64,000 nt of DNA from Cenococcum geophilum 1.58 (Eukaryota; Ascomycota; Dothideomycetes; Gloniales; Gloniaceae), in contig KV748181.1 of assembly GCA_001692895.1 (NCBI GenBank), forward strand, positions 744,001 through 808,000, given 5' to 3'. This document shows, one piece after another, positions 48,880 to 59,344 of the stretch. How positions within the stretch are numbered: position 1 is the first letter of the stretch; the number at the start of each line of letters is the position of its first letter. The notes beneath the pieces were generated by a model. That model saw nothing but the letters and a program-made list of their open reading frames with translations, had not been told where the DNA came from and made no database searches. The position numbers were made by a program, and so were the translations under genes.

Positions 48880-49260
48880 AGGTAGGCACAAACAGGTAGA
48901 TGCTGACGGGTAGGTAGATGTAGACAGGTAGGTAGATGCAGACAGGTAAGCAGATATAGATAGGCAGGCAGATGCAAATAGGTAAGTAGATGCAGATAGG
49001 CAAGCAGATATAGATAGGTAGGTAGATGCTAATAGGTAGGTAGATATAGATAGGTAGGCAGATACAGATAAGTAGATATAAACAGGTAGGTAGATATAGA
49101 TAGGTAAGCAGATACAGATAGGTAGGTAGATACTAACGGGTAGGTAAATATAGATAGGTAGGTAGATATAGATAGGTAGGTAAATGCAGACAGGTAGATA
49201 TAGATAGGTAGGCGATGCAAATAGGTAGGCGATGCAGGNAGGTAGNTAAGTCAATAGGTA
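48880..49260. repeat. 18-20-bp minisatellite rich in aggtaggtagat
   Basis: Imperfect tandem repeats built from the 4-mers aggt and agat with gcagac/tatag inserts; unit about 18 bp. Contains ambiguous bases near 49239 and 49246. Resembles but is not a telomere repeat. Confidence 0.88.
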
Positions 49261-49590
49261 GATAGGTAGAAGAGAACCATCGCTGTATTATATTAAATTA
49301 TCTAAAATAATAATATTTATTTTGCTAGCCTTATAAATAGCTTTAAAATAGCTTTTATTTATTTAAAATATATTATTAGTATAAAAGAGGTAAATATAAT
49401 TATGGTTGCCAAATGCGCAGATTGCTGGCAGGTTGCGCGCAGGCTGCGCGCAGGCTGCGTGTCAAAAAAACACGATATAGGCTAGTCGGTCGAGTTGCCA
49501 AATGCCCTCAACTGCGCGCCAATTGCGTCAACCACTAACCATTGAGGCCATTTAAAGGGTACCATATTTTGCCGATGCTATATTCGCATA
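49261..49590. other. Non-coding stretch with GC-rich direct repeats
   Basis: AT-rich first part, then a GC-rich patch (49405-49530) with short repeats of aggctgcgcgc and two copies of ttgccaaatgc (49407 and 49497). Function unknown. It may be the right border of whatever brought the minisatellites into H. Confidence 0.45.
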
Positions 49591-50115
49591 AGTAGATTAA
49601 ATCTATACCCCTTACCAAAGCTAATGCCTACTAAAGCTATATTTAAGCAGAGTAGGAGCCTACTTTAGATCCTCTAGCTTATTGGAATTTGCTATATTTC
49701 TTACAGCTAGAGCTTACCTAATTTACTCTTAATATGCTAGCTATACCGCTTATAAGCGCTAAATATAAGAGAGTATTTAGCTTTGCAAAACACCTTATTA
49801 CTAACTCTTATAATTGCTTTAAAGCTAATATCGTTAAAGCGAATAAGTGCTTAAAGTCCTGGTTTGGGCGCCTAAAGGCCAAAGCCTTTTAGTAAGGCGT
49901 TAATCCTAACGTTAACAATTTATATAAGGAAGAAGCTGCTGCCAAAGCTATTGCCAAAAAGGATTCTAATATAATAGGTAATGTAGATAAGGAAGTAGAT
50001 GAGAAAGCGGATAAGGAAAAGGATAAGGAGGAAGATAAGCTTAGTAAGAGCAATTGCGATAATGGCGATAATAAGAGCGATAAGGAAGATGTTAAATATA
50101 TAGTTGTTAACAATT
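49591..50115 (+). pseudogene. hAT H transposase, C-terminal dimerisation domain
   Basis: Reads as the hAT family dimerisation domain: DPLAYWNLLYF, then LNMLAIPLISAKY (normally AIPxSSAxxER), FSFAKHLITNS and LKSWFG. It ends with an acidic/Lys tail from about 49925. Its separation from the main part (45090-47285) by minisatellites is the clearest sign that those repeats are an intrusion or expansion inside H. Confidence 0.82.
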
Positions 50116-50239
50116 GATTTGACTTAACACTACGCCAAGACTTACGATCTATCTGGTTTATCTGGTTTAGAGCTTTAATTAGGCGGTTGGTTGGTTATTA
50201 TAGCCAAATTTGTAACCAACTAGACTAATTACATTACTA

Positions 50240-50452
50240 TATAACCTACGAAGTCCTCCTACTTATAAGTGGCATCAATTAAAAACTGCAGGACCAAGTC
50301 CAAATCCTTAATAGATGGGGATTTCTTGAATTTATCGTGTTCCTGCTTAGTAGTCAACATAGAAGGAGTAGTAGGAGAGATCCTATTAGTTAGGGGGGGG
50401 CTAGGGCATCTACAGGAGCTTCCTTAGGTCACGTGATCATCGCTTAGCTAGT
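50240..50452. other. Spacer between hAT H and the LINE inverted repeat
   Basis: About 210 bp without an assigned element. The minus strand from about 50367 to 50255 has a protein-like reading (residues such as KQEHDKFKKSPSIKDLDLVLQ) interrupted only once, possibly a fragment of an unknown gene. It contains CACGTG at 50430-50435. Confidence 0.35.
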
Positions 50453-50584
50453 TATATGTATGTATATATATATATATATATATTCTATTATAGCTATGCA
50501 CTATTTAAGGTATAGGCCGTTATAGAGCGCTAACTAAATACTTCCTGCTATTAATATGCTTGCTCCAGTTCAGAAGCCAACTAT
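50453..50584. repeat. Left arm of an inverted repeat flanking the LINE
   Basis: 132-bp arm beginning with a (TA)n stretch and ending gaagccaactat. The reverse-complement copy is at 56349-56472 with only a few differences outside the microsatellite length. Confidence 0.9.
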
Positions 50585-50598
50585 TAGCTAGTTATATA

Positions 50599-50740
50599 AG
50601 GGGGTAATACGAATTGCTTAGACGTCCCCCCTACTAGTATGGTATATAAAATAACCTAGCCCTGCTATATTACTTAGGGCTCGCCTATTTTCCTCTTTAT
50701 ACTAGCAGGGGGGGCGTCTAAGCAATTTGTATTACCCCCT
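50599..50740. mobile_element. MITE, 142 bp, TA target
   Basis: Inverted arms of about 42 bp (50599-50640 and 50699-50740) beginning agggggtaatac. Flanked by TA at 50597-50598 and 50741-50742. Non-coding interior of about 58 bp. Family unknown. It lies between the left inverted-repeat arm and ORF1 of the LINE. Confidence 0.9.
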
Positions 50741-50896
50741 TATAGAGTTGTCCGGTACCCTCCCTATAACCCTATAGCTAGATATATAGGCTATAAGATT
50801 TTAGACATTCTTTTAATTAAATCCTAGTCTTTTATTTAGCTAGTTCCCGCTATAAGGCGGCCCTTATAGCCCACTAAACGAAGCCCTAGAGCCCTA

Positions 50897-52250
50897 ATGG
50901 CTGCTTTAACCCCTAAACGCGTATTAGCAACACCACCTCTAGACCTACTAGTAGCTCTACTAAGACGTATAAAGAAACCGAGCGCGAAGGTATAAGAGGC
51001 CTAGTAGTCGCTAAGGATATAAGCCTAAATATTAGTATAGTTTAAATAGCAAACAACCGTATTATAAACCGGACTATAAGCTACACAGTATATACTGCCT
51101 CTATTCCTTACAGTAAGAGTCTCTACCTTACCCAAATATAAAGGAGGAGGTATTAACCGTAATAAATTTTATTAACTTATCGAAAGCCTTAAAGAAACTA
51201 TAGTATAGTAGAGCAATATTATTATAAACCAGAATAGCATTATTAAGAGCATTAGAAATAACCTTATAGACATTAAATCGGAACAGTAAAGCCTTAAAAA
51301 GTAAAACGCCGAACTCTAAAAGGCCATCCGGTCCTTATAAGCGCAATTAAACACTCCCTTAGCTCCAACATAATTATAGGCATTAATAGCGGCCAGTGGA
51401 GGCACAGTAGGGTTAGAGATAACCTTGCTATAAATAATAAGCGCTAGGAACCCTAAGGAACCTAATTAGTAGCTAGTAATAGACGTTAGCTAAGCGGGTT
51501 TAGAGGTAATAGAGAGGGTAGCTACTACTAAAGTAGTAAAGTAAACTATTGCGTAAGGTATAAAGAATATTAAGGGGCTTACGGGAGCTATACTTAAGGA
51601 CTTCCGCGTATAGCAAATAAGCGACAGCGCAAGCATTATTAGATTCTTAGTGGAAAAAGATAAAGAAGCTGCGTTTAGGTAGATAACTACTTAATGGCTT
51701 AAACCGCATATCCCTAGCGCGAGGCTTATTAGACCTAAGTGGTATATGGTTAAGGCGGATTAGATTAAAGTACCTTTAGCAATAGATATTAATAGCGGAA
51801 AAGTAAGTAAGTTAGCTATAGAGCGCTTTAGGGTAGAGAATGGTATAGAGGTATATATAATAAGATGGCTAGGACAACTAAGGCCACGCGGCTAGCACGT
51901 GTCGGTGATTATTAAAGTGGTAATAAAGGAGGATGTAGAGAAGCTGCTTATGTCAGATAACGTGTTATTTAGGGGAGGCGCAATTATTATATCACTATTT
52001 AAGGAGCAACGTACCCCTATAGCATGCTATAAATGTAAAAGGTTTGGATATAGGGCTAGAGACTATACGTAACCTAATACGTGCGAAATATATAGGCGGG
52101 AAGGCTATCTCTAGTGTAAGACGGTTAATCTACACTGCGTAAACTGCTAGGGTCCTTACTAAGCCTTATACTATAAATACCCAGTATATAGAAAAGAGAT
52201 AGATAGGATTCTTGTATAATAGCGCTATAAATAAAGAACTCTAAATCCTT
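50897..52250 (+). pseudogene. LINE ORF1 (gag-like, zinc knuckles)
   Basis: Starts at ATG 50897 (MAALTPKRVLATPP). The middle is a Lys/Glu-rich helical region. From about 52025 a zinc-knuckle array begins with CYKCKRFGYRARD, followed by CEIYRREGY and HCVNC. Several knuckle His/Cys read Tyr, the expected C-to-T/G-to-A effect. Stops in frame are numerous. It would bind LINE RNA in the ribonucleoprotein. It overlaps or abuts ORF2. Confidence 0.72.
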
Positions 52251-55200
52251 TAGGCGAATATAAAGAAGTATAGGGAAGCGTAGCATACGCTATATAATGA
52301 CGAAGCGCTAGCGGACTTCCACTTTATTTTAGGCCAGGAGCCTTACTACTTTCTCTTAGATAGGGAAGTAGTGCTAGCTAGCTCAAACCCCCGGTGGATA
52401 AGGTTTGTCCCAATAGGTAGGCAGCAGCGGTATTCCCTAGTTAGGTCATGTATCTAGGCATCTAGAGAGCTAGCAGCTATATAGCTACAAGTAGATTTAG
52501 TAGATATTACGGCGGTGGTGGCGCACGTTAGCTAAAGGAGACTTATAATTATGTCGGTATATATTCTAGACAGATATTTAAGGAGAACTAAGGAAAAGAA
52601 CCTAGAGGAGCTCTCTAGTAGGCTAGAGATAATCAATAGTCTAATTTAGGGTAAACTATTGCGTAACCTATATACCGAGGTAGTAATTATAGGCAACTTT
52701 AATTGGCATAATCCGCTATAGGGAGGAAGTTATATTAGTACCATATTAACATAAGAAGAAAGCGTGCTAATTATTAACTTTATAGCGGACCGGCTACTTT
52801 AAAGCCTACTTCTAGTAGGAGTACCTATATTTAAGAGTAACGCGGGGCGAATATTAACAATTAACCTTATACTTATAACCCCGGGCCTAGCAAGTAAACT
52901 AGCAAAGTACGCCATCTAGAAGCATAAGTATAGGTTAGACTATAAAGCTATCTATACTAGCTTCTAGGTTAATATAGACACGTAAAAGAGCTAAAAGAGG
53001 CTACTTATTAAGAATACGAACTAGAACAAAATTTAAGAAGACGTAGAGTGATAAAAAGAGATAGGATTCCCTTTAGAAGATATAGATGAAATAGTTAACT
53101 ACCTTAATAGGTAGGTTAATAAAGCCCTTAAAGCACACTGCTAGCGGGCTAAGCCATTACTATATATAAAAAGATGGTGGAACGAAGACCTTATAACGCT
53201 AAGGAAGTCATATATATACTAAAGGAACAGGAATAGTGCAATATAGAGGCAAGAAAGGAATAACCCTAAACTACGTGATATTGTAGCAAGAGTAAAGAAG
53301 CTCTTTTATAGGACTATTCGGCGATATAGGAAGCTCTATTAGGACGAATTCCTTAATAATAGTAATAATATATAGAAAGCGTCGAAATACCTTAATCCGT
53401 AGGCTATAACTATATTCGCTAGAATACCGCTAATTAAGAAGGTTAAAGGATAGGGAAAGATTATTACGGAGAACTATAATATTATAAGAGAACTACTCTA
53501 GGCATTCTTTCTAGTCCCGCCGCCGTGCGAATAAGAAGAGGAAGCTATAACTAGCTATAACTAATTGCCGTAGGAGCCTATCGCCAAATATAAGGTCAAG
53601 GCAGCTATATTTAGGACTAGCCTAGATAAGGCTCTAGGAAGGGACGGCCTACTAGCTAGGGTATGGCGAGAGATATAGCCCGTACTAAGCGGTAAGATCA
53701 CTACTCTCTTTACTAAATTACTTAAGATAGGGAAAGTACCATAGGAATAGAAGGTAGTAAAGATTGTGCCGCTATAGAAGCTAAAGTAGGGGGACTATAT
53801 AGTAGCAAACAACTATAGGCCGATCTCCCTCCTCCTAACGCTGGGAAAAGCACTTAAATTGCTAGTAGTGGAGAGGATAGTATACCTAGTAGAGGAACAC
53901 AGCCTACTACCTAAGATATACTTTGAAGCTAGGAAGCAAAGGTTAATAATATATGCGCTATTATATCTCTGCGAGGACGTATTTAGAGTATAAAGAGGAA
54001 AGAAGACGCTATCTCTAGTATTATTTAATATTAAGGGTGCGTATAATAATATGGCTATAGAGCCGGAAATTAGAAGATTACGGTAGTAATAGATACCTTA
54101 GACGATTATATAATAGGTGTAGGACTTTTATATAAACCGTTAAGCCTATATCCTAGTTAATAGATATATATTAGAGGTACAGGCGCTCCTATAAGCAGGT
54201 CTCCCGTAGGGATTAGCACTAGCCCTAATACTCTTTCTATTCTTTAACGCGGATCTTATATAAAGCGCACTTAGAAATGGCAGCTTTATAGCCTTTGTTA
54301 ATAACTACTTGGTATAGGTTATAGGCCCTATAGCAGAGGAAAACACGTAGATTATCTAGGGCGAGATTATACTAATGCTTAAGAAATGGGAGAGGACTAG
54401 TAGAGTTTAATTTAAAGCGAAGAAAACGTTATTTATTTACCTTACTAGATATAAAGAAGCGGGCAGGAATACTACCACGCTGCTCTAATTTAAAGGAAAA
54501 GGAATCCCCCTAACATAGGAAGTTAAAATCCTTAGGGTAATTCTTAATAAGGAGCTACGGTTTAAGGCACACCTAGTAGATAAGGTAGGCAAAGCTACTA
54601 AGATAGCGCTAGCGTTGTGTAGATTAAAGGGACTATAGTCTAAGAGCGTTAAGCAGCTAGCTAAGAGCTCAGTCCTACTAGTAATAGACTACGCGTCACC
54701 AATATAGTACCCGCTTATAATATAAGAGTTAAAGCAGCTCCTTTAGTAGGCGTAGAGGATTATAGTATAAGCTATTATCAGGGGGTTCCGCACCATTGCT
54801 CTACTAATAGCGGAGGTAGAAGCTGGCTTACTCCCTCTTAAGTAAAGGCTATATAACCAGGCCATTACGTTCTAGGTATTAATCTATAAACTAGGCAAAT
54901 TACATCCTTATTAAATAATTCAAAGACAGAGGCTCTATAAATAGCACTAGTTGCTGCTCTAGAGGACAGCAGAGATATATAAGGATATTTAGGTAAATAG
55001 GGTGCTAGAGGTTAAACCGTATATATGCCCACTATGGGTGGCCAAGCCTAACGTAGTAATGTGCAAGGATAAAGAGCATGCTTAAGCTATTATTAAAGAC
55101 TATAAGCCAGGGCAGGTTAATATATACGTTAATACATTAGTGCGCAATAGTAGGGTAGGAGTTGGCGTATATACTACGCTATCTAAAGCAACGCTTTTAA

Positions 55201-56312
55201 AAACGGTGGCGGGCTTTAAGTAGGCCGACGCCCACTTAACAGAGCTTCTAGTAATTAGTAAGGCAGCCAACTAGCTATAAAACCCCACGTGCACGGCTAT
55301 TGACTAAGTAGGTTTTCCAATACCTACTTCTAGTATAAGAATATTCTCCAACTTGTAATTAACGTTGCTGTTAGTATAGAGCTAAAGGGCTAGAGCCTAC
55401 TAGGAAATAGTTATAGAGATTTTAAAGAAGCTCTGGCTAAACAATATTACGCTATACTAGATTCTAAGCCACTTAGGATTTATAGGAAATAAGAAGGCTA
55501 ATAAGCTTACTAAAGTAGTAACGAGACTAAAGAGCGAGGAGCCACTATAGAGAAACGGCCTCCTATAGTACCTTGTAACGCAAGCCTTAAAAAAAGCTAA
55601 GATAATAACAGGACTACTTCTATTAGGAAGATCTAATACAGGCAAGTTTATAAGGAAGATTAATATAGTACTCTACCTTAGAAAGGCTATAGGATTATAC
55701 CAGCAGCTAATTAGCTCTAAAGCTACTATCCTTATACAGCTATAGACCGGCAAGTTATTTCTAAAGGAATATCTCCATAAAATTAATGCATTAAAGACGG
55801 CGTTATACGACTATGGGCTTATAAAATTAATATAGCACTTCTTCTTTTCTTATAGGAGGTGGACATAGTAGAGGTTTAAACTAAGAGAGCAGTATAGAGA
55901 TCGATTTGGGGATCTATTATATACATTAGGAGGCTACTTACGCAGATAAAAAGGAGGCAGGAATATTAACGGCCTAATTAAGCGCTAGAAGCCAGACATT
56001 AGCGTAATTAAAGCTATAATTAAATTTGTAAAAGAGACCGGACGTTTATACCTAAGTATATAAGATACAGAGAGTACAGAAGCCGACGTTAATAAGTAAA
56101 GACTCTTAAGAATTCCTCCTCTAATTATCTAACCGAATATACCGCGAGCCTCCTCTATACATACCTCTACTGGTACGTCGCTAATCAAGAAGCGCATAAC
56201 GCTAGAATAGCCCTGCGGACATAAGGCGTCGAAAACTACTTACCTAGGCTTGCCTCTAAACTCTAACTTTCTTCTAATAGTAACATATTACTTTCCTTTA
56301 TTTTTTCCTTAG
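52230..56312 (+). pseudogene. LINE ORF2: endonuclease, reverse transcriptase, RNase H
   Basis: Endonuclease region from about 52250 (ADFHFILGQEPYYF near 52308; VVIIGNFNWHNP near 52683). RT spans about 53620-54560: GRDGLLARVWREI, then NNYRPISLL near 53808. The catalytic F-x-D-D box reads FVNN, with both Asp codons changed to Asn at 54300-54305. RNase H lies near 55110-55510, where the first Asp reads Asn and GNE-AD reads GNK-AN. A Cys-containing tail follows. Few frame changes are apparent, but many stops. The enzyme is dead. Confidence 0.8.
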
Positions 56313-56348
56313 TTAAATATAGTGTTAGGTAATAGATATATAGTTCTC

Positions 56349-56472
56349 ATAGTTGGCTTCTGAACTGGAGCATGCATATTAATAGTAGGAAGTATTTAGT
56401 TAGCGCTCTATAACGGCCCATACCCTAGATAGTGCATGGCTATAATAGAATATATATATATACATACATATA
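56349..56472. repeat. Right arm of the inverted repeat flanking the LINE
   Basis: Reverse complement of 50453-50584, shorter only in the (TA)n part. It starts atagttggcttc directly downstream of the LINE and ends tacatacatata. Confidence 0.9.
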
Positions 56473-58211
56473 TACGTAGAGTCGTCCTTTAGGACGACTC
56501 CACCTTATGGAGTCCACACTTTCATACACCTGCATTCCCGTGTGATAGATCCTCTCATGCCAATTGTACTCAATAGGTCTTCTGAAATTATCCCTCCTAC
56601 CACATCGTCTTCGACTCTGTACATTACTGACCTATTTGTCGTACCGGCAGATCCGAAGTAGGTTGTCGCTAGTCTTAAGGAGAGGGAGAGGGCCATCATG
56701 CAGACCCTAGCGATAGGGTGAACATGCCTCCTCTGTCCGAGGACGGATGCGCAGGTGCCGGACAAGCGATGAGGGCGGTTTGCCGCGCTTCCGGCTCCGG
56801 TTGGTGGCCGGTTGGTAACCTACCTCCCAAGACGCAGCCCTTCTGGCCACTACTCGGCGATCGGGGTGCAGCTGAGCACGGTCACGGAAAAGTTGAACGT
56901 GGTCACCGATGGGGGTCGCCGAAAGCTGAGCGTGGTCACCGATGGAGCGCCGGGAAAAGGTCGGCGGTACCACACCTTTACCCATACAGAACGCGCATCT
57001 GTAGCCACAATTTGCCTTTAGCGACCGTATGCAATGAATATACGGTGCATATGCTAAGTATATACATACATATAAGAATATATCGCGGTAGTTAACCAGT
57101 TTATTAGTAAATAATATATAGGTATATGTTAAGTATATACCCAGCACAAGCTAAGTATATATAGGAACTATTATAGCCTATATTATATAAAACCGGTAGA
57201 GTGTATAGAGCAAGTATATGCACCTATATAACTATAAAATACCTATATTACGGTAGTTAAATAGTTTATTAGTAAATAATATAGGTATATACTTAGCATA
57301 TACTTAGCATATATTAAGCATATAGATAATATATAACCCACCTTATATAGAACCGGTGAACCGCGTAGGTTAAGTATATGCCTAGCATATGCAACGCGTA
57401 TATATAGCACATACTATAATAAAATAGCTCGCTTGTTTAATGGTATAGTTAATAGAAAGCATATATCTCGCTCATGCAACTTAAACGTTATAAAATATTT
57501 TTTATTTATTAAATATTTTTTATTCTAAAGAAAATTATTTGTATATGCGCTGCATATGCATAAAGCTCAGCGTGGTCAGAAGATGAGCGTGGTCAGAAAG
57601 GTTCTAACCACGTTGAACTTTGTAACCACGCCGAGTTTTTCCGTGGCGAGCTGTGAGCCCCTCGGCGATGTAGCAGACGGGTTCCCTTATCCGAGGAATG
57701 CCCGATTTCCACGCGCCGAGGGGATAGGGGCACGTTTCTTCTCACTACACTCACTAGAGAGGAGGTGCGCCGACGGCCCCCGGGTTGGTAGTTCTTCTTT
57801 CATCGCGGAGTTTACCTTCGCCTCGAATGTCGGCCCGGTAACCTACATCGCAAGGGTTGGGTTTGCTGTCCGACGTTCGATAGAAGTAGAGAGAAGTGTT
57901 CCCTCTTGTGGGAAGTGTTCCTCTGGCACACCCAATGATGGCGTGGGACGGCCAGTGCCTTCGGGCATGGTATTCCCATACCGCAAGGTGAAGGCAAGGT
58001 CAGGCCATCATCTTTTCCGCGCACTGCACTACTCTGCACCAGCTTTGACACTCGTGCACGGATCGCGTCGGATGGACTGTCCTTGTCCCCGCCCTCCGAT
58101 GTCCTATGTGCCCTGGCTGATGTCTCACTTCCTAAGGACGGAGGAGCTGCCGGAAAAGTGCTACGTAATATACTACATAAACAACAACTCGGCAGGATGC
58201 AAAATCGAATA
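56473..58211. other. GC-richer intergenic segment with short repeats
   Basis: The boundary where RIP-mutated DNA gives way to normal composition. It holds a perfect 22-nt palindrome (56479-56500, 10-bp stem). A GC-rich patch (56860-56960) carries several copies of gagcgtggtcac-like motifs, which recur partly inverted at 57560-57650. An AT-rich centre (57080-57540) follows. Long reading frames (56718-57095, 57556-58290) have no recognisable product and unusual composition, so I do not call them genes. Confidence 0.5.
57087..57365. repeat. Imperfect direct duplication of about 110-115 bp
   Basis: Sequence from 57087 to about 57195 (starting ggtagttaaccagtttatta) is repeated from about 57252 to 57365 with the same order of landmarks: tagtaaataatatagg, agtatatac and accggt. 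AT-rich, non-coding. Confidence 0.7.
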
Positions 58212-58752
58212 CAGGGTCAGGGAGGTTCGGTGTCGCCCCCCCCGTGCGCGCAGCAGCGGTGGCATCCAATTTCGCTTGAGCTTCGCCTAAATTAGTATGT
58301 AGAGCTAGCAGAATTAGATGTAGTGGCCGCCCCATTTAAAGCTATTCGCAATATCTCTTCCTTACTAATATCGTGATCTTTATTCTAGATTATAGTATAA
58401 CTCTCGTCGCCTCCGTCGAATATGGCGTTAAGATAGGTAGTTAAGGAGTAGATAAGGACAGTATTGGCGAAAGTCGAGGCCTTTGAAGGGGTGGACGAGA
58501 AGAACCTCCAACGGCGGCAGCGGCAGTACGTTTGGAGGTCATATTGACGAGAGGAAGGCTCTATTACACTAAGATCTAGAGCAAATATCATGATATTAGT
58601 AAGGAAGAGATATTGCGAATAGCTTCAAATGGGGCGGCCACTACATCTAATTCTGCTAGCTCTACATACTAATTTAGGCGAAGCTCAAGCGAAATTGGAT
58701 GCCACCGCTGCTGCGCGCACGGGGGGGGCGACACCGAACCTCCCTGACCCTG
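58212..58752. mobile_element. Foldback MITE-like element, 541 bp
   Basis: Inverted arms of about 180 bp (58212-58391 and about 58571-58752) begin cagggtcagggaggttcgg, and TA lies at both outer edges (58210-58211 and 58753-58754). The loop of about 180 bp (58392-58570) is GC-moderate and may be captured sequence. The arms differ at few positions and show no RIP. Frames of about 70-80 codons across the arms are symmetrical by-products. Confidence 0.87.
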
Positions 58753-58754
58753 TA

Positions 58755-59344
58755 CCCATTCTCCTACATCAAGAACGTCAGCCTACAGTGTGGGGCGGGG
58801 CGGGATGCGGGAACGGAGGTGGGGAGAGCCACCTCCCCTTCCATCTCTTCTTTCTTTTGGTCTTTTGAGTCACCTCCCCTTTCATTCTTTTCTGGTTTGG
58901 GGAGCATGAGTAGCTAGTCAATGGCTGGGCGGAGGGCATATTTGAACTTGCAACGGGTGATGGTGGTGGTGATGGTGGACATGGGTATTGGCTGATCAAG
59001 CATGACATGGCTTCCGTTCTATGTATTTGCGCTGTGTTTTTGGTGGGTAAAGGGCGTGAACAAGCCAACTGGACCCCACATGTCTTTCATAGATAAATGG
59101 CAATGCTTAAAACTAATGCACGCTCTTTCTAATATTCTCCGGACCATGATGTGGCTTACGAAGTGAGTTTCACCCTACTCCCGAATCTCCCGAATCCCAA
59201 CACTCCTAAACATTGAGTTTGCTAAGTTCGTGCTTCAAACGGCGTTTCACTCGCGCCACTAATCTGGGGTGGAAGGCGCAATAAAATATTAACAAAAAAC
59301 TAATTAAACCATGGCACTTCCATCCATGACTCCAGAAATATCCT
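58755..59344. other. Intergenic region downstream of the metalloprotease gene
   Basis: Normal-composition, non-coding DNA between the foldback element and the stop codon of the minus-strand protease gene. It should contain that gene's 3' untranslated region. I see no further gene or repeat; the reading frame at 58778-59068 (minus) is Pro/Ser-rich low complexity. Confidence 0.5.

Larger units (their letters stand above)
44658..50239 (+). mobile_element. hAT transposon H with a minisatellite block inside
   Basis: A second hAT element. The left end TAGTGATGTAACTGGTCTGG (44658) pairs with the inverted right end (about 50218-50239), with four transition differences in the first 22 bp. Flanking 8-mers are CATGACCC (44650-44657) and TATAACCT (50240-50247), identical except for three RIP-type transitions. 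The transposase is divided into 45090-47285 and 49591-50115 by about 2.2 kb of minisatellites. Without that block the element would be about 3.3 kb, close to F. Confidence 0.75.
50585..56348 (+). mobile_element. Tad1-like LINE (non-LTR retrotransposon), dead copy
   Basis: The interval between the two inverted-repeat arms contains a full-length-looking two-ORF LINE, both genes on the plus strand. The 5' region is interrupted by a 142-bp MITE (50599-50740). ORF1 carries CCHC knuckles. ORF2 carries an AP-endonuclease-like domain, RT and RNase H, the order of the Tad1/Jockey-like fungal LINEs. No poly(A) tail or convincing LINE target duplication was seen. Both ORFs are strongly RIP-mutated. Exact LINE ends are uncertain because the inverted arms abut them. 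Confidence 0.8.

Noticed and set aside
48880-49260. Possible internal telomere repeat
   Set aside because: The unit is aggt/agat-based with an about 18-bp period, not a tandem TTAGGG array.
56718-57095. 125-codon frame and overlapping frames on both strands
   Set aside because: They overlap one another in several phases, cover the motif-repeat patch, and show no domain.
57556-58290. 244-codon GC-rich open frame
   Set aside because: No recognisable domain, no plausible splice structure, and its end runs into the arm of the foldback element. Open length is explained by GC-rich composition.
58629-58917. 79- and 72-codon frames, and 58132-58335 minus
   Set aside because: They are mirror images across the arms of the foldback element, so they come from the inverted repeat and not from genes.
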